DNA of 64,000 nucleotides from Adiantum capillus-veneris (taxonomy: Eukaryota; Streptophyta; Polypodiopsida; Polypodiales; Pteridaceae): NCBI GenBank assembly GCA_014529385.2, contig CM043961.1:10342478-10406477 (forward strand). The letters run 5' to 3'. Under the pieces are notes generated by a model. That model was not told the origin of the DNA and ran no database searches. It saw only the letters and a list, made by a program, of their open reading frames with translations. Positions 41,800 to 53,269 of this stretch are shown here, one piece after another; the first letter of the stretch is position 1, and every line of letters starts with the position of its first letter. The translations under genes were made by a program, and so were the position numbers.

Positions 41800-42916
41800 T
41801 GTCATAATAATCAATATCTAATTCTCCTAAATGATTTTCTCATGTTAAACTGATCATTTAATATGGGGAAGTGCCAGGGGAGAAAAAGCTAGAATATTTG
41901 TTAAGCTAGCAGACTGGCCACAGTAGGGATCCAAAGGAGGGAAAATAGGGATCCAAAGGGGGGGCCATCTGCAAAAGAGCCATGTGCAACAATGGGCTAA
42001 AAAGACCCTAAGGTTCAACCCATTAAGACTTCCAAAATGCTAAGGTTCCAAAATTCAAAGGTTGTGTCCAAAGGTCAACCATGGGGGAATTGGATGCTTA
42101 GTGTGTGTCAAAAAAGTCTTTACAAATCCCTACTTAGGAGGGGGCGAGGCTTGCTTGTAGGGGATGAGAGAGAAAGTCACACACACACACACACACACAC
42201 ACAAGCTCCCTTTACACAAAGGGAATGAGGGACACATGTCAACTCCCTAGGCCAGATGCCCACAAGGTGTACCCAATTCCTATTGGATGGCCTTGGAGGT
42301 GGACCAATGAGAATTAGGCTAGAGTAAATCTAGTTTAATCAATTTAAAAAAACTTAATAAAAGAACCAATGAGAATTAAGTCCTCTAGAAGGCTATTGGA
42401 CAGTCTCCCAAGGGGTCCAATGAGCATTCAGCAGCCCAATGGCTTGCCTGATTCCTATTGGCCAGGAGGCAAAGGGGTCCAATGAGAGTTTAGTTGAATT
42501 ATTAAATTACCTAAAGCTCTCACAAAAGGGGAAAGGGGGACACCTGTCAGAAGGCTATCACTTATGCTGCTTAATTGTCATTGGCTAGCCCTAGGGAGGT
42601 CCAATGAGAGGGTAGCATGAGCAAATAGCAAGAGGGGTCGACCAAGAGAGAGAGGGGGCTGATTTTTGCAAGGCATTATCACACACACACTCACACAATC
42701 TCATGTGTGAAGCAAAGAAGACTCTCTCTCCTTCTCAAGCTTTAATGGAAAGCTTATCACCTACTCCAAGCTTGTGAGAAGGGAGGCCTACGTCACCAAA
42801 AACTCTTGGCTTTGTGATGCAAATCCAACCAAGAGCCAAGCTTCAATGCATGCTCATCTCCTCTACCATGCTAATTACTAAGCTAAGCTATGCTAATATC
42901 AGTGATTATGTGAGGA
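41800..42916 (+). repeat. Truncated 5' LTR of element 2
   Basis: Aligns to 48,504-49,586 of the 3' LTR, ending inside GATTATGTGAGGA; the remaining ~475 bp of LTR is missing. It holds a 22-bp GGATCCAAAGG-type duplication near 41,930 and a (CA)n tract (42,179-42,203) that is shorter in the 3' LTR. Confidence 0.9.
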
Positions 42917-44330
42917 TGATTCAAAGAGGGATGATAAAAAGCAAGAGAAGAAAAAGGCGAGAAAGAGGACACACTCTTCTCCATCTTCTTCATCCTCTTC
43001 CTCTTATGACAGTGATGGTGAAGACGACAAAGATCAAGACAAGAAAAAGGCGAGAAAGAGGTCACCCTCTTCTCCACCTTCTTCAAATTCTTCACCTTCT
43101 GAAGAAAGTGATGGTGCAACCTTTGAACCATCAAAAAGAAGAGGCCATAGGAAATCCTATGCCGCATGGAAGAGGTCGCCCAAGCTGAAGAAGTTCAAAG
43201 AGGGAGGGAAGAGCATCTCTTTCCTTACCTATGATGGTACCTTTGGTGCTACAGACAAAGTCTTGTCCTTTATCCAGCAGTTTGATGCGGCGTTTTGAGA
43301 TGAGGGCTTCACGGAGTCTTCTAAGCTCCGCCATGTAGCTATGCACTTTCAAAAGTCTACCAGGCAATGGTGGTCTAGCCTACGAGCCAACAGTGAAGCT
43401 CCGCGAACATGGAAAGCTTTAAGAGCTTCCATTATGAAGCAGTTTTTGGCCACCGATGCCAAAGACAAAGTACTCACCGAATGGCGAAGCTTAAAGCTCT
43501 CTCCCTATGAATCCATCCACAAATATGTAAACAAGTTTTGGGACCTACAACTCAAAGCCACTGTCTTCAAAAAGTTGGATTTTGGAGAGCAAAAGCAACA
43601 ATTTTGTGCGGGCTTAACCGAAGAAATGGCGGAGTATGTCAACTCCCAAAGGCCACGTACCATATCGGCGGTAATACACCATACTATGGTGGCCTCTCGA
43701 ATCAATTTCCAAACGGGGGCTAAAAGAAATAATAAGCCCACGGAAAACAAGGGTTCCAACGAGCCTAAGGGGAAGGACAATGTCCAAAAGTCTCCTAAGG
43801 GCAACTCCAACAAAGCTAAAGAGAAGGGAGTTTACAAAGGTAAAAACAAACTCTCTCCTTAAGAGCTTGAGCGTTATCGCAAGGATAACTGGTGTTTCAA
43901 GTGCGGCGAACAAGGGCATGCGTACCGCGTGTGTCCCCAAAAGAACAACCGCCAAGATCCTCCTAGTGCTACCTTGGTTGAAATCCAAGAGGAGGAGACT
44001 CACCAAACTCATCACAAAGGATCTCCTCTATGCCATGCTTGGGGAAAGGAAAGAGAACATGATTGTTTTATTCTCTTTGACCCTGGTTCTACTCACAATT
44101 TTATATCTATAGAGTTGGCCACCAAGCTATGCATACAAGCCTATGAGATGGGAGATGTTCTACCCGCAGATAGTGCTTTCAAGGGGCAAGAAGCTTTAGT
44201 CACTCCCTTAATCGGGAAATTGAGGCTTCATGTCCAAAGCTATGTGGACAAAGAGGACTTCTTTATCTCTCCTCTCAAGCATGAGGATGTAATCCTAGGG
44301 GCACCATGGTTGATTGCCTGGCTGCCAATG
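42917..44330 (+). pseudogene. Gag and protease region of element 2
   Basis: Begins inside gag with a duplicated basic Ser-rich segment (RKRRERGHTLLH-type reading in one frame; KKARKRSPSSPP in the correct one). The correct frame then gives the capsid-like core (RQWWSSLRANSEA, WDLQLKATVFKKLDF), stopped at 43,296 (TGA where element 1 has GGG) and 43,860 (TAA where element 1 has GAA). After the second stop come the knuckle CFKCGEQGHAYRVC and protease DPGSTHNFIS. A frameshift follows GAPW near 44,310. Confidence 0.85.
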
Positions 44331-44956
44331 TTAAATTCCTTGAAAGGAGAATCTCCTTTAAGTTCAGGGAAAAAGACATGTATATAGATGCTAAGGAAAT
44401 GGGTAACACTATCCCCATTGTACATACACCAGCTTTCAACAAGTCAATAAAGAGCTCTATTTTCGTGTACATGATTTTTGTTAAAGATTCTCAAAATGAA
44501 CCTAATGCTTTAGCAAAAGAAAATAAAAGCAACCAAAAGGAATTAGAGTTATCCAATTTTCTCAAGGGGTTTCAAGATGTTTTTATTGACGACATCCCTT
44601 GTGAGCTACCTCCTAAACGAGGTAATGATGACCATGCAATTGAACTTCTTCCAGGAAGTTCACCGCCTAACAAACCTCCTTATAGAGTTTCTCAAGCTCA
44701 ACAAGAGGAGATTATGGAGCAAGTGCATGAGTTAGTTGAGAAGGGAGTGGTTAGGCCTAGCTCATCTCCATTTTGCTCACCTGTGTTATTAGTGCAAAAG
44801 AAAGACAACACATATCGTATGTGTGTCGACTATAGAGCACTAAATAGGATCACTATCAAGAATAGGTTTCCCATTCCACGGGTAGAAGACCTATTTGATA
44901 AGCTACAAGGATCGACCTACTTCAGTAGGATTAACCTAAAAAGTGGCTATCATCAA
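44306..44956 (+). pseudogene. N-terminal RT of element 2, up to the insertion
   Basis: Open frame through LKGFQDVFIDDIP, GSSPPNKPPYRVSQAQQEEI, YRMCVDYRALNRITIKNRF and FSRINLKSGYHQ, colinear with element 1. It is broken at 44,956 by foreign DNA. Confidence 0.9.
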
Positions 44957-45705
44957 GTATGTCGTTCTAATTTTTGCAAGCAGGTGATATTAACCAGGAT
45001 CTAGCAAGATGCTCCGAATGGTTTGAGGAGAAAAGGGGAGGAGTGACACATGTAAGGGAGAGGGAGAGAGGTCGCTGTTTGTCAGGCCGACGGTAGAGAG
45101 AGAGAGAGAGAGGAGAGAGAGAGACGCGTGTGGCGATTGCTGGCGCGCGAGTTGTCTGTATGCAGGCATCTTGCTATTGAGCATGTGTCTTGTTTGTCTC
45201 TTGTTTCTTCAGACAGCAGGCCCTCACGCGGTGTGAGCTGTAGGAAATAGACATATTTTTCAGACGGCAGGCCCTGACGGGGTGCGAGCTGCGGATGGAG
45301 GGGATTCTGCCACGTGGGCCCCACGTGTACCCGACAGCGTGTGCTCTGATCAGAGCGCATGGCGCACAGATGGTGGAGGTGCAGGGAGTAAACCATGGGG
45401 ATGGGGGTTTGCGTGATGGGCACAGGAGGGAGAGTCGCGTGGACTATGGTAAAGGGTGGGTGAGGCGCAAAGTGCAGAGAAAAGGGTCGTGTTGCTGGAC
45501 GTTGGCGCCGTGCAAGTGGGCAAGGCGTAGAGTGCAGAGAAGAGGGCCGTCATGCTGGACGCACAGAAGCGGATGATGAGCGGATGATAGGTGCAAAAGC
45601 ACCACGTGGGAACAGGACCAAACGCGGAAGAGTTTACTTTGCGGAGAGTTGGAAACCGAATCTTCCTATGTAATTAATTAATAGATGTCCAACATACCCA
45701 GTATG
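44957..45705. mobile_element. 749-bp GC-rich insertion of unknown type in RT of element 2
   Basis: Element 1 reads CATCAA-ATAAGG at this place. Here CATCAA is followed by GTATGTCG... and the element resumes at TCAA-ATAAGG, implying a TCAA target duplication (44,953-44,956 and 45,706-45,709). The insert begins and ends with GTATG. Its right end is the dyad CATAC-CCA-GTATG. Inside are (GA)n (about 45,094-45,123) and two diverged internal duplications: CAGAC(A/G)GCAGGCCCT (45,212 and 45,262) and AGTGCAGAGAA (45,470 and 45,531). It is clearly more GC-rich than its host. There are no terminal inverted repeats, coding frame or poly-A. Confidence 0.7.
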
Positions 45706-45709
45706 TCAA

Positions 45710-48145
45710 ATAAGGATAGTTGATCAAGACATTGTAAAGACCGCATTTTGCACCACATTTGGTCTTTATGAATACATTGTCATGCCTTTTGGCTTGACCA
45801 ATGCACCAGCCACATTCAACCGCTTCATGGAGAAGCTGTTCAGGCCTCATCGAACCTTCACTGGAGTGTTCTTTGATGATATTATCATCTACTCTAATTC
45901 ATTAGACGAACACAAGCAACACCTCCAGGTAATATTTCAAGTTTTAAGAGAGAATAAACTTTATGTTAATCGAAAGAAAAGTGAAATTTTCTTGCAAGAG
46001 ATTCAGTATTTAGGTCACATTATCTCTCAAGATGGCATCCAAATGGATCCATCAAAGTTAGAGGTAATAAAAGGATGGCCTAAACCAAGGAATCTTCATG
46101 AACTAAGAAGCTTTATAGGTATGTGTGCATACTATAGACGCTTCATAGAAAAGTTCTCACAAATTGCGGGACCATTACATGACCTAACAAAGAAAATCGT
46201 TAGGTATACATGGTCTGCTAAGGAGAACAATGCTTTGAAAAAGCTTAAAGAAAAGCTTATCTCTCAACCTGTGCTTACACTACCGGATCTCTCAAAACCA
46301 TTTGAGGTCCAATGTGATGCTTGTGGTGATTGCCTTGGAGCTGTTTTTCTCCAAGAAGGGCATGCCATAGGCTATGAAAGTCGAAGGCTCGACCCTGTTG
46401 AGCAAGCTATAGGCATATATGAAAAGGAACTCCTTGCAGTTCTACATGCCTTAGACTCATGGAAACACTATTTATTGGGGACTCCTTTCATTCTGCGAAC
46501 GGATCACCAAAGTCTTAAGTACTTCATGACGCATACCAAGCTCTCCGACAAACAAATGAGGTGGGAAAATTTCCTTTCGCAATTTCATTTTCATATTGCT
46601 CACATTGCTGGCAAGCATAATCAAGTAGTTGATGCACTCTCAAGAAGACCGAGAGTGAATGCGGTTTCCATAGCAACTCACAATGATCTATCTTCAATGA
46701 TAGATGAGTATGCTATTGATCCCGATTTTAGAGATGTGATTTCAGCCCTTGCATTAGGGAAGAAAGAAGAACCATTTACTTTACAAGATGGTTATCTTCT
46801 CTATGGCAATAGATTATGTGTTACTAACTCACTACGTGAGAAAGTAATGTATGAATCTCATGCTCCACCTTATGCGGGGCATAGAGGGATTCGGTCTACC
46901 TTAAAGGGAATAGAAACATATTTCTATTGGCCTACGATGAAAGTGAACATACAAGGGTATGTTTCTAAATGTGTGGTATGCCAAAAGACAAAATTTGATA
47001 GAGGGAAGCAACTTGGATTGCTTCAACCCTTGCCAATCCCTAATTCACCATGGGAGAGAATATTCATGGATTTTATCTTTGGATTGCCTAAGTCTATCCA
47101 TGGGAATACGGGAATATGGACGATAGTAGACAGGTTCAGTAAACAAGCTCATTTTATACCTATCAAAAAGACTATCAAAGCCCATCAAATGGCAACCCTC
47201 TCCATTTCACAAATTTTCAAGTACCATGGCTTGCCAATGTCCATAGTGTCGGATAGAGATCCTAGAATGACCAGTAATTTTTGGAAGGGTCTCTTTGAGA
47301 ATTTAGGGACAAGGCTAAACTTCTCTTCAGCCTATCATCCACAAACGGATGGCCAAAGTGAAATAGCTAACCTAACAATTATCGATCTACTAAAAGCCTA
47401 TGTAACGGAAGTAGATCAAAGATCCCAATGGGAGAAGTACTTACCCTTAGTGGAGTATGCTTACAATAACACTGTACATACTTCCACGGGAAAAGCACCT
47501 TTCGAGGTAATTGAGGGAAGATCAAAAAGTCCCTTGCTACTTAAGGTACATGGGAAGATCTTCGTTGCAAATGAGTATAGCTGGGACCTACAAGAATCTT
47601 TTCAAAAGATTAAGGATGCTATCTCTATCTCACAGCAAAGGCAAAAGGCTACTCTTGACAAGCACAGAAGAGCCCAAGGCTTTAAAGAAAATGATTGGGT
47701 CTTGTTAAAGTTTCCCAAGGCTTGATTAAGGCACACGACGAGCAATAATCCTATGGGACACCAAAAGTACTATGCTAAACTAGCAAAAAGGTACTATGGT
47801 CCCTTCCAGATTCTTAGGCCAATCAATGAGATGGCCTATCAACTCAAGTTTCCCAATCATTGGCTCATACACAAAGCTTTCCATGTGAGCCTATTAAAGC
47901 CTTACAAAGGAGAGCCACCTCAAGAACCAACTACTGAAGACCCACCAGAGATAGAGGACCCAGAAGAGGTGCTACAACCCGAGTCCATTCTCCGACATGA
48001 AGACAAGGTACTAAGAGGCGGTAAGACTATCCGACGATATCTTATTAAGTTTAAGAATTATCCTTTTGAAGATGCTAGATGGATGCAAGGCATACAATTA
48101 AAGGATAACCTAAACCTTGTCAATGCTTACAATGCTTCCGAAGAG
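45710..48145 (+). pseudogene. RT, RNase H, integrase and chromodomain of element 2
   Basis: Continues IRIVDQD, FFDDIIIYSNS, then PSKLEVIKGWPKPRNLHELR (the 18-residue stretch missing from element 1 lies here), QCDACGDCLGAVFLQ, RRLDPVEQAIGIYEKELL, the H-H-C-C finger, MDFIFGLPKSI, SDRDPRMTSNF and GQSEIANLT. The run from 45,782 is open for 647 codons to a TGA at 47,723, exactly where element 1 has CGA, a C-to-T change. After it GHQKYYAKLAKRYYGPF and the chromodomain-like YLIKFKNYPFEDARW run to a TAA at 48,146. Apart from that stop the block is intact. Confidence 0.9.
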
Positions 48146-48148
48146 TAA

Positions 48149-48503
48149 GCAAATGTACAAAATGTTAAAAATGAACAAAGTTTTTGTCTTATAAGACTCT
48201 CTTTTTCTTTATTGTGCACAAAAATGAAGTAGTATGAATGCTTAGATCAAGTTTGCAGAGACGACGTCTCCCAAACACCAAGTAGAGCTTGTCACTCTAC
48301 TATGGAAGATTGATAGGACTAATGTGCAGGCATGCTTGCTGCAGCCTCAGGCTCTCAAGCACCAAATGGACTAGTCATCCATTGTGGAATGATGTCGTAG
48401 GGTAACATAGGGATCCTCTACCCGCTAAGAAAAGGACTCATGAATATGATTTATCTTCTCTACACCATAGTCGAGGACGACTATGATTTCAAGAGAGAGG
48501 TAA
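48149..48503 (+). other. 3' untranslated region of element 2 with conserved hairpin
   Basis: Carries CATAGTCG-AGGA-CGACTATG (48,466-48,485) and a purine-rich AAGAGAGAGGTAA directly before the 3' LTR, as in element 1. Confidence 0.7.
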
Positions 48504-50061
48504 TGTCATAATAATCAATATCTAATTCTCCTAAATGATTTCCTCATGTTAAACTGATCATTTAATATGGGGAAGTGCCAGGGGAGAAAAAGCTAGAATA
48601 TTGGTTAAGCTAGCAAACCACCCACAGTAGGGATCCAAAGGGGGGGCCATCTGCAAAAGAGCCATGTGCAACAATGGGCTAAAAAGACCCTAAGGTTCAA
48701 CCCATTAAGACTTCCAAAATGCTAAGGTTCCAAAATTCAAAGGTTGTGTCCAAAGGTCAACCATGGGGGAATTGGATACTTAGTGTGTGTCAAAAAAGTT
48801 TTTACAAATACCTACTTAGGAGGGGGCGAGCCTTGCTTGTAGGGGATGAGAGAGAAAGTCACACACAGACACACAAGCTCCCTTTACACAAAGGGAATGA
48901 GGGACACATGTCAACTCCCTAGGCCAGATGCCCACAAGGTGTACCCAATTCCTATTGGATGGCCTTGGAGGTGGACCAATGAGAATTAGGCTAGAGTAAA
49001 TCTAGTTTAATCAATTTAAAAAAACTTAATTAAAGAACCAATGAGATTTAAGTCCTCTAGAAGACTATTGGACAGTCTCCCAAGGGGTCCAATGAGCATT
49101 CAGCAGCCCAATGGCTTGCCTGATTCCTATTGGCCAGGAGGCAAAGGGGTCCAATGAGAGTTTAGTTGAATTATTAAATTACCTAAAGCTCGCACAAAAG
49201 GGGAAAGGGGGACACCTGTCAGAAGGCTATCACTTATGCTGCTTAATTGTCATTGGCTAGCCCTAGGGAGGTCCAATGAGAGGGTAGCATGAGCAAATAG
49301 CAAGAGGGGTCGACCAAGAGAGAGAGGGGGCTGATTTTTGCAAGGCATTATCACACACACACTCACACAATCTCATGTGTGAAGCAAAGAAGACTCTCTC
49401 CTTCTCAAGCTTTAATGGAAAGCTTATCACCTACTCCAAGCTTGTGAGAAGGGAGGCCTACGTCACCAAAAACTCTTGGCTTTGTGATGCAAATCCAACC
49501 AAGAGCCAAGCTTCAATGCATGCTCATCTCCTCTACCATGCTAATTACTAAGCTAAGCTATGCTAATATCAGTGATTATGTGAGGAGATGTACGTAAGAC
49601 TACTCCTTCTTCCTCTCAATCTACTCTCATACCCTGCTAGCTCTCACCATCTTCGAAGGTGTGTGAGGTCTTGGGTCTGAGACCGGGGAGAATTAATGTT
49701 GTGTTTGATAAGTGTTTTTCTTAGTGCATGAAGCTTTCATCTTCATTGCACTAGCTAGTCTTGAAGGAACACAAAGAATTGTATTGTACAATGTCTCTCT
49801 TGATGGGAGAAACCATAATACAAATCCTTTTGGAGGGGGAACCGGCTCCATGCAAATCCGGTCCTCAACTGTTGTCAATAGCTTAATTTCTCTCTCTTTT
49901 GAAAGTATTGTTCATGCTATCTAACTAGGTGTTATGCTTTTTGTTGTTCTCTCCACCCAAGCACTCTTGTAATTCTCATTAGGAATCTATTCTAATGAAA
50001 TGCCCACTATGTTCATGCTAATTTCCGCTACACAAAAGTTTTTAGGCCATTAAATGTCACA
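48504..50061 (+). repeat. 3' LTR of element 2
   Basis: 1,558 bp, complete, TG...CA termini, followed by the CCTCT target duplication. Confidence 0.93.
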
Positions 50062-50066
50062 CCTCT

Positions 50067-51349
50067 TCCCACTGATGTTCCTCCTAGAGGTATTCCTTGT
50101 GTTTTCTAGTGTGTATTGGAACGTGTTGCAATAGTTGAGATTTTGAACTTTATAAAATCTTTATTTCATTCACTCTTCGAATCGAGTGCGATCATCAACA
50201 TGAACAAGTGTTTCTTGTCCATTAGCATTGCCTCTTGTTTTTGTTTAGCATCAATGTTTGTCTACTTTAACTGTTGATTGGTAGCACAATGTTCATCACT
50301 TTTATTTGGTATTAAACATTAGATTCCATATAATTTCATGTCATAGTCCCTTGTCTAGGTTTATGAATCAAGCAGTTTGACTAAGCTAGCTTGACAAAGT
50401 TAGGCGTTATAGATCTTCTCTTAATACCATGGGAAATGCCTTGCTAATTGTCATTGGTTACTTTAGGTTCTTAATCCAATTTAGGCAGCATTGTGTGCAA
50501 TGTACAGGTGCTTTCTAGTGGGTTTGATCCCTCTTGACCTTTAGTTTAACTATTATAAAGCAAGTTTACTATTGTGATGAGCATGGGGAGGGTAAGAGTT
50601 TCAATATGACCCCCAAAGTTACAAAATTGAAATGCAGTAAAAACAAACAAAAAAACAAAAGTGCCAAGAATGTAAAATCTTTATTTGGTACTTCACTCAC
50701 ATGTATTGCCTATGGTAGTAGAGCCCTAAAGGTTCCTAGTGTGGGCGTTTTTCCTTGAAAATAAAAAAGCCCAAGGCATACAAAATAAGCACACACATCA
50801 AAAATTGAATCAATGTGAAAAAACTTTGGGAGGTCAAAGAAAAGGGAATAATTTAGGCAATGATTTCATAAGCAATTCTTTTTATCGTAGCTTAACTAGA
50901 AGATCTTGTAGGTATAGCCTCTAGTTAGCCCTCGAACATAAAATACTTTGCTCTCACTATTAAACAACTTAATTGACCAGAGAGAATCGAAAAGCTTGCC
51001 CATGGTATTAATAGTTGACCTCTAGTGCCTCTCGATCGTTAAATTAGCGACCTTTAACTTGTTTAATTTTTTTGACCTTTACAATTGCTTATGCGTTTGA
51101 TTATATTATATTTTAATGTTTTACTGCTAACAAATTGTTTGATATTCTATTACCAGTCAATTTGTGTGTCTACTCACTGTAAATGCTTTTTAATTGTATA
51201 TGAGAATGCAATTACTGTGACATTTTTGGTTGATTTTGCAATGTTTGAAGAAGGCTAAGGAAATTCAATCTCAGATGCTCTTCCACCTCAACGAACGGGC
51301 TTCATCTCAATAGCTTCCAAGGACGGAATCTACATGAAGAAGGGGGGCT
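50067..51349 (+). other. 3' non-coding part and polypurine tract of the outer element
   Basis: AT-rich, no supported frame. Ends in GAAGAAGGGGGGCT (about 51,336-51,349), a good polypurine tract immediately before the TG of the 3' LTR. Confidence 0.6.
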
Positions 51350-51644
51350 TGTTAACCCTTACAGACACCCTATCACCCTCGACGACTGCCTTATTACTTA
51401 TTTGAGTCATGGACTGGGTTTGTCGGTCCAATAGGTGTGTAGGTGATCGCTGATGAGAGGCGCACCACTTACCTTATTTTTACAGTATTTTTGCAACAAC
51501 TGGGCGCCCATGTTTGAATGGGTCAAACTCTTATAAAATGTATATATTGACCTAAAATCCTCATTCTTTGAGGTACATGATCTTGCTCCTTCTCTATCTT
51601 CTTCTCTTCGTGTACTCACGTGTGTGTGTGTGTGTGTGTGTATG

Positions 51645-51693
<49 letters not shown>

Positions 51694-51882
51694 ATTGCCG
51701 TGGCATCGACAACGACGATGGCTCCTTATTCTTTGCGGCATAGGATCCTTCACGACGGAAGCATTGAGCGGTGAGTGACACACCATTGCCCCTTTGAGCT
51801 TGCTAGGACTGTCTATTTGTATGCTTGCAGCCTTGTAGCTCGCACACGGTGTTTTGGAAAATTCCCAGCCTCCGACACGTAT

Positions 51883-51926
<44 letters not shown>
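51350..51926 (+). repeat. 3' LTR of the outer element
   Basis: Matches the 5' LTR from TTAACCCTTACAG to CAGCCTCCGACAC. It contains an expanded (GT)n(AG)n tract (51,620-51,692) and, at or just past its 3' end, (CA)n (51,884-51,926), so the precise boundary is uncertain. It also has a short insertion (about 51,806-51,836) absent from the 5' LTR. Confidence 0.8.
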
Positions 51927-51929
<3 letters not shown>

Positions 51930-53269
51930 GGAGAGAGAGAGGATGAAGAAGTGAAGTTCACTTCCATTCGAGAGTGTCATCTCATATGCTCTCAACTTGC
52001 ATGCAAGGGTGGATGAGCGTATGATAGGTGGTCCATGACCTCATGCACCCACGCGACAGGGCGAGGGGAGTCACTTCGGGGTAGGGCAACAACAACACTT
52101 TTTTTTATAACGAATGTGTTAGCGTATATGCATGCAAAACTACATGGTGGTGTGGTTACTTTGTACACCTCATCTCTTTGACCTACCCGCGTTCGATCAT
52201 TTTTGAATGCTGCCTTAAGCCACGATGCTATTTAAGAAGGTTGGTTAGAGAAATCTACCTAGATTCCATCTAATAAGTGGAGATGGAGCAAGTAGGTAGA
52301 AAGGGATATGTTTACTTTTGATGCTTTCTTTCATTTTGTTTTAGTTTGTGTGTATTGTGAGGTGTGGAATATCTTTGATAATCTTTCTGCCACCGCAGGC
52401 GGCCACTCCGTCGGCGGAGGGAGTCTCACTCATATCTTGAAACTTGCCCATGAAAAGCCTTCAAGCAAAGGGGATCTACATTCTTGCTTGCTTTATGCTC
52501 CGCAATGGCTTCGCCGGTATATGAGTATGGTTTTGCACTACCTTTCACACGAGATGGTCTAAGTCTTGTACTGTACATTATCACACTCCTTAGTGGGAGA
52601 TGTAGATGAGCACAACTATTCCTAGCCTTACAACAAGATGTTGCAAATTTTCAATAGACACATGAGAGGGCAATAGGGCAAAAGACCCATATTAGAGACG
52701 GTGAAAATTTCCTAGACCACCACATGCGCACGATGGAATTGCCAAGATTAGGGCATTAACACTCAGCAAACTGATCCTAAAGCGACGATGCAGAATAATT
52801 TTACGTTTGCTTCACACACGTCCCAATGCAATAAACTAAAACTCCAAGCACTTGAGACAATGGCGACCCAAATCAAAGATGAAAATGGACTGGGTATGAG
52901 CTTGCATTTTTGCAAATTAGAGATTACCACCTCAGATTTTTGCATCTCAGTACTAAAGCCCATTCGTGTATCTTTTGGCGGGAGGTGCAACTTGCTATTG
53001 GTGACCGGCCACTTACTGGCACCTCTACCCTAGTAGACAACCTACAAAAGAGTTTGCTTGATGCAAGCTTTGTAGTGATGGATGATGAAAAAAATAGAAT
53101 ACGTAGACTATCAATTCAAAACATGGTGTTGCAACATTATTATTGTGGTGTATCAATTCCATGCAAGGTGTGCATTAAAATCCTTTGAAAACGTGAAGTG
53201 ACCCCTACATTTAGATTCTTCTATGGGCACAATGGTCAAAGTCCAAGAAGGTTGAAATCCTAGAGTTTT
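51927..53269. other. Gene-poor flank of the outer element
   Basis: No frame shows a domain. A minus-strand frame at 53,153-53,356 may be sequence downstream of the LINE zinc-finger remnant. Confidence 0.3.

Larger units (their letters stand above)
41800..50061 (+). mobile_element. Element 2: same family as element 1, defective
   Basis: 8,262 bp between perfect 5-bp target duplications CCTCT (41,795-41,799 and 50,062-50,066). LTRs start TGTCATAATAATC, and the 3' LTR ends AAATGTCACA, aligned with the ATTCCATTACA end of element 1. The pol protein is about 85-90 percent alike to that of element 1 by eye. Defects: the 5' LTR is truncated and fused to gag with loss of PBS and gag start; there are stops at 43,296 (TGA), 43,860 (TAA) and 47,723 (TGA); and a 0.75-kb insertion splits RT. 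Surviving LTR portions differ by only about 13 substitutions in 1.1 kb. Confidence 0.95.
15314..51926 (+). mobile_element. Outer Tat/Athila-like Ty3/gypsy retrotransposon, degenerate, with three large insertions
   Basis: Similar LTRs bound a 36.6-kb interval. After removing element 1 (8.8 kb), element 2 (8.3 kb) and the organelle-derived block (6.0 kb), about 13.6 kb remains. The internal order is LTR, PBS (TGGCGCCGCTACC), leader, gag with zinc knuckles, protease, RT, RNase H, integrase, an extra region, PPT, LTR. The PBS type and RT phrases (SFLDGYSGYN, GFIYPIEHSQWVSPI) point to the Tat/Athila branch of plant Ty3/gypsy elements. Every coding block is interrupted by stops or shifts. The LTRs differ at many positions, far more than those of elements 1 and 2, so this is the oldest layer. 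Both ends abut GA-rich DNA (GAGAG on the left, GAGGGAGAGAG on the right), so the exact target duplication is ambiguous. Confidence 0.85.

Noticed and set aside
42814-43188. 124-codon Arg/Lys/His-Leu-rich frame
   Set aside because: It is the out-of-frame reading of the Ser-rich gag N-terminal duplication of element 2.
44957-45705. The 749-bp insert as a spliceosomal intron (GTATGT...CCCAG)
   Set aside because: Removing GT to AG leaves an extra TATGTC and shifts the RT frame, whereas removal with the TCAA duplication restores it exactly.
50067-50110. An earlier 3' end for element 2 at GCTACA (50,032)
   Set aside because: Extending to TGTCACA at 50,061 gives a CA terminus, alignment with the element 1 LTR end and a perfect CCTCT target duplication.
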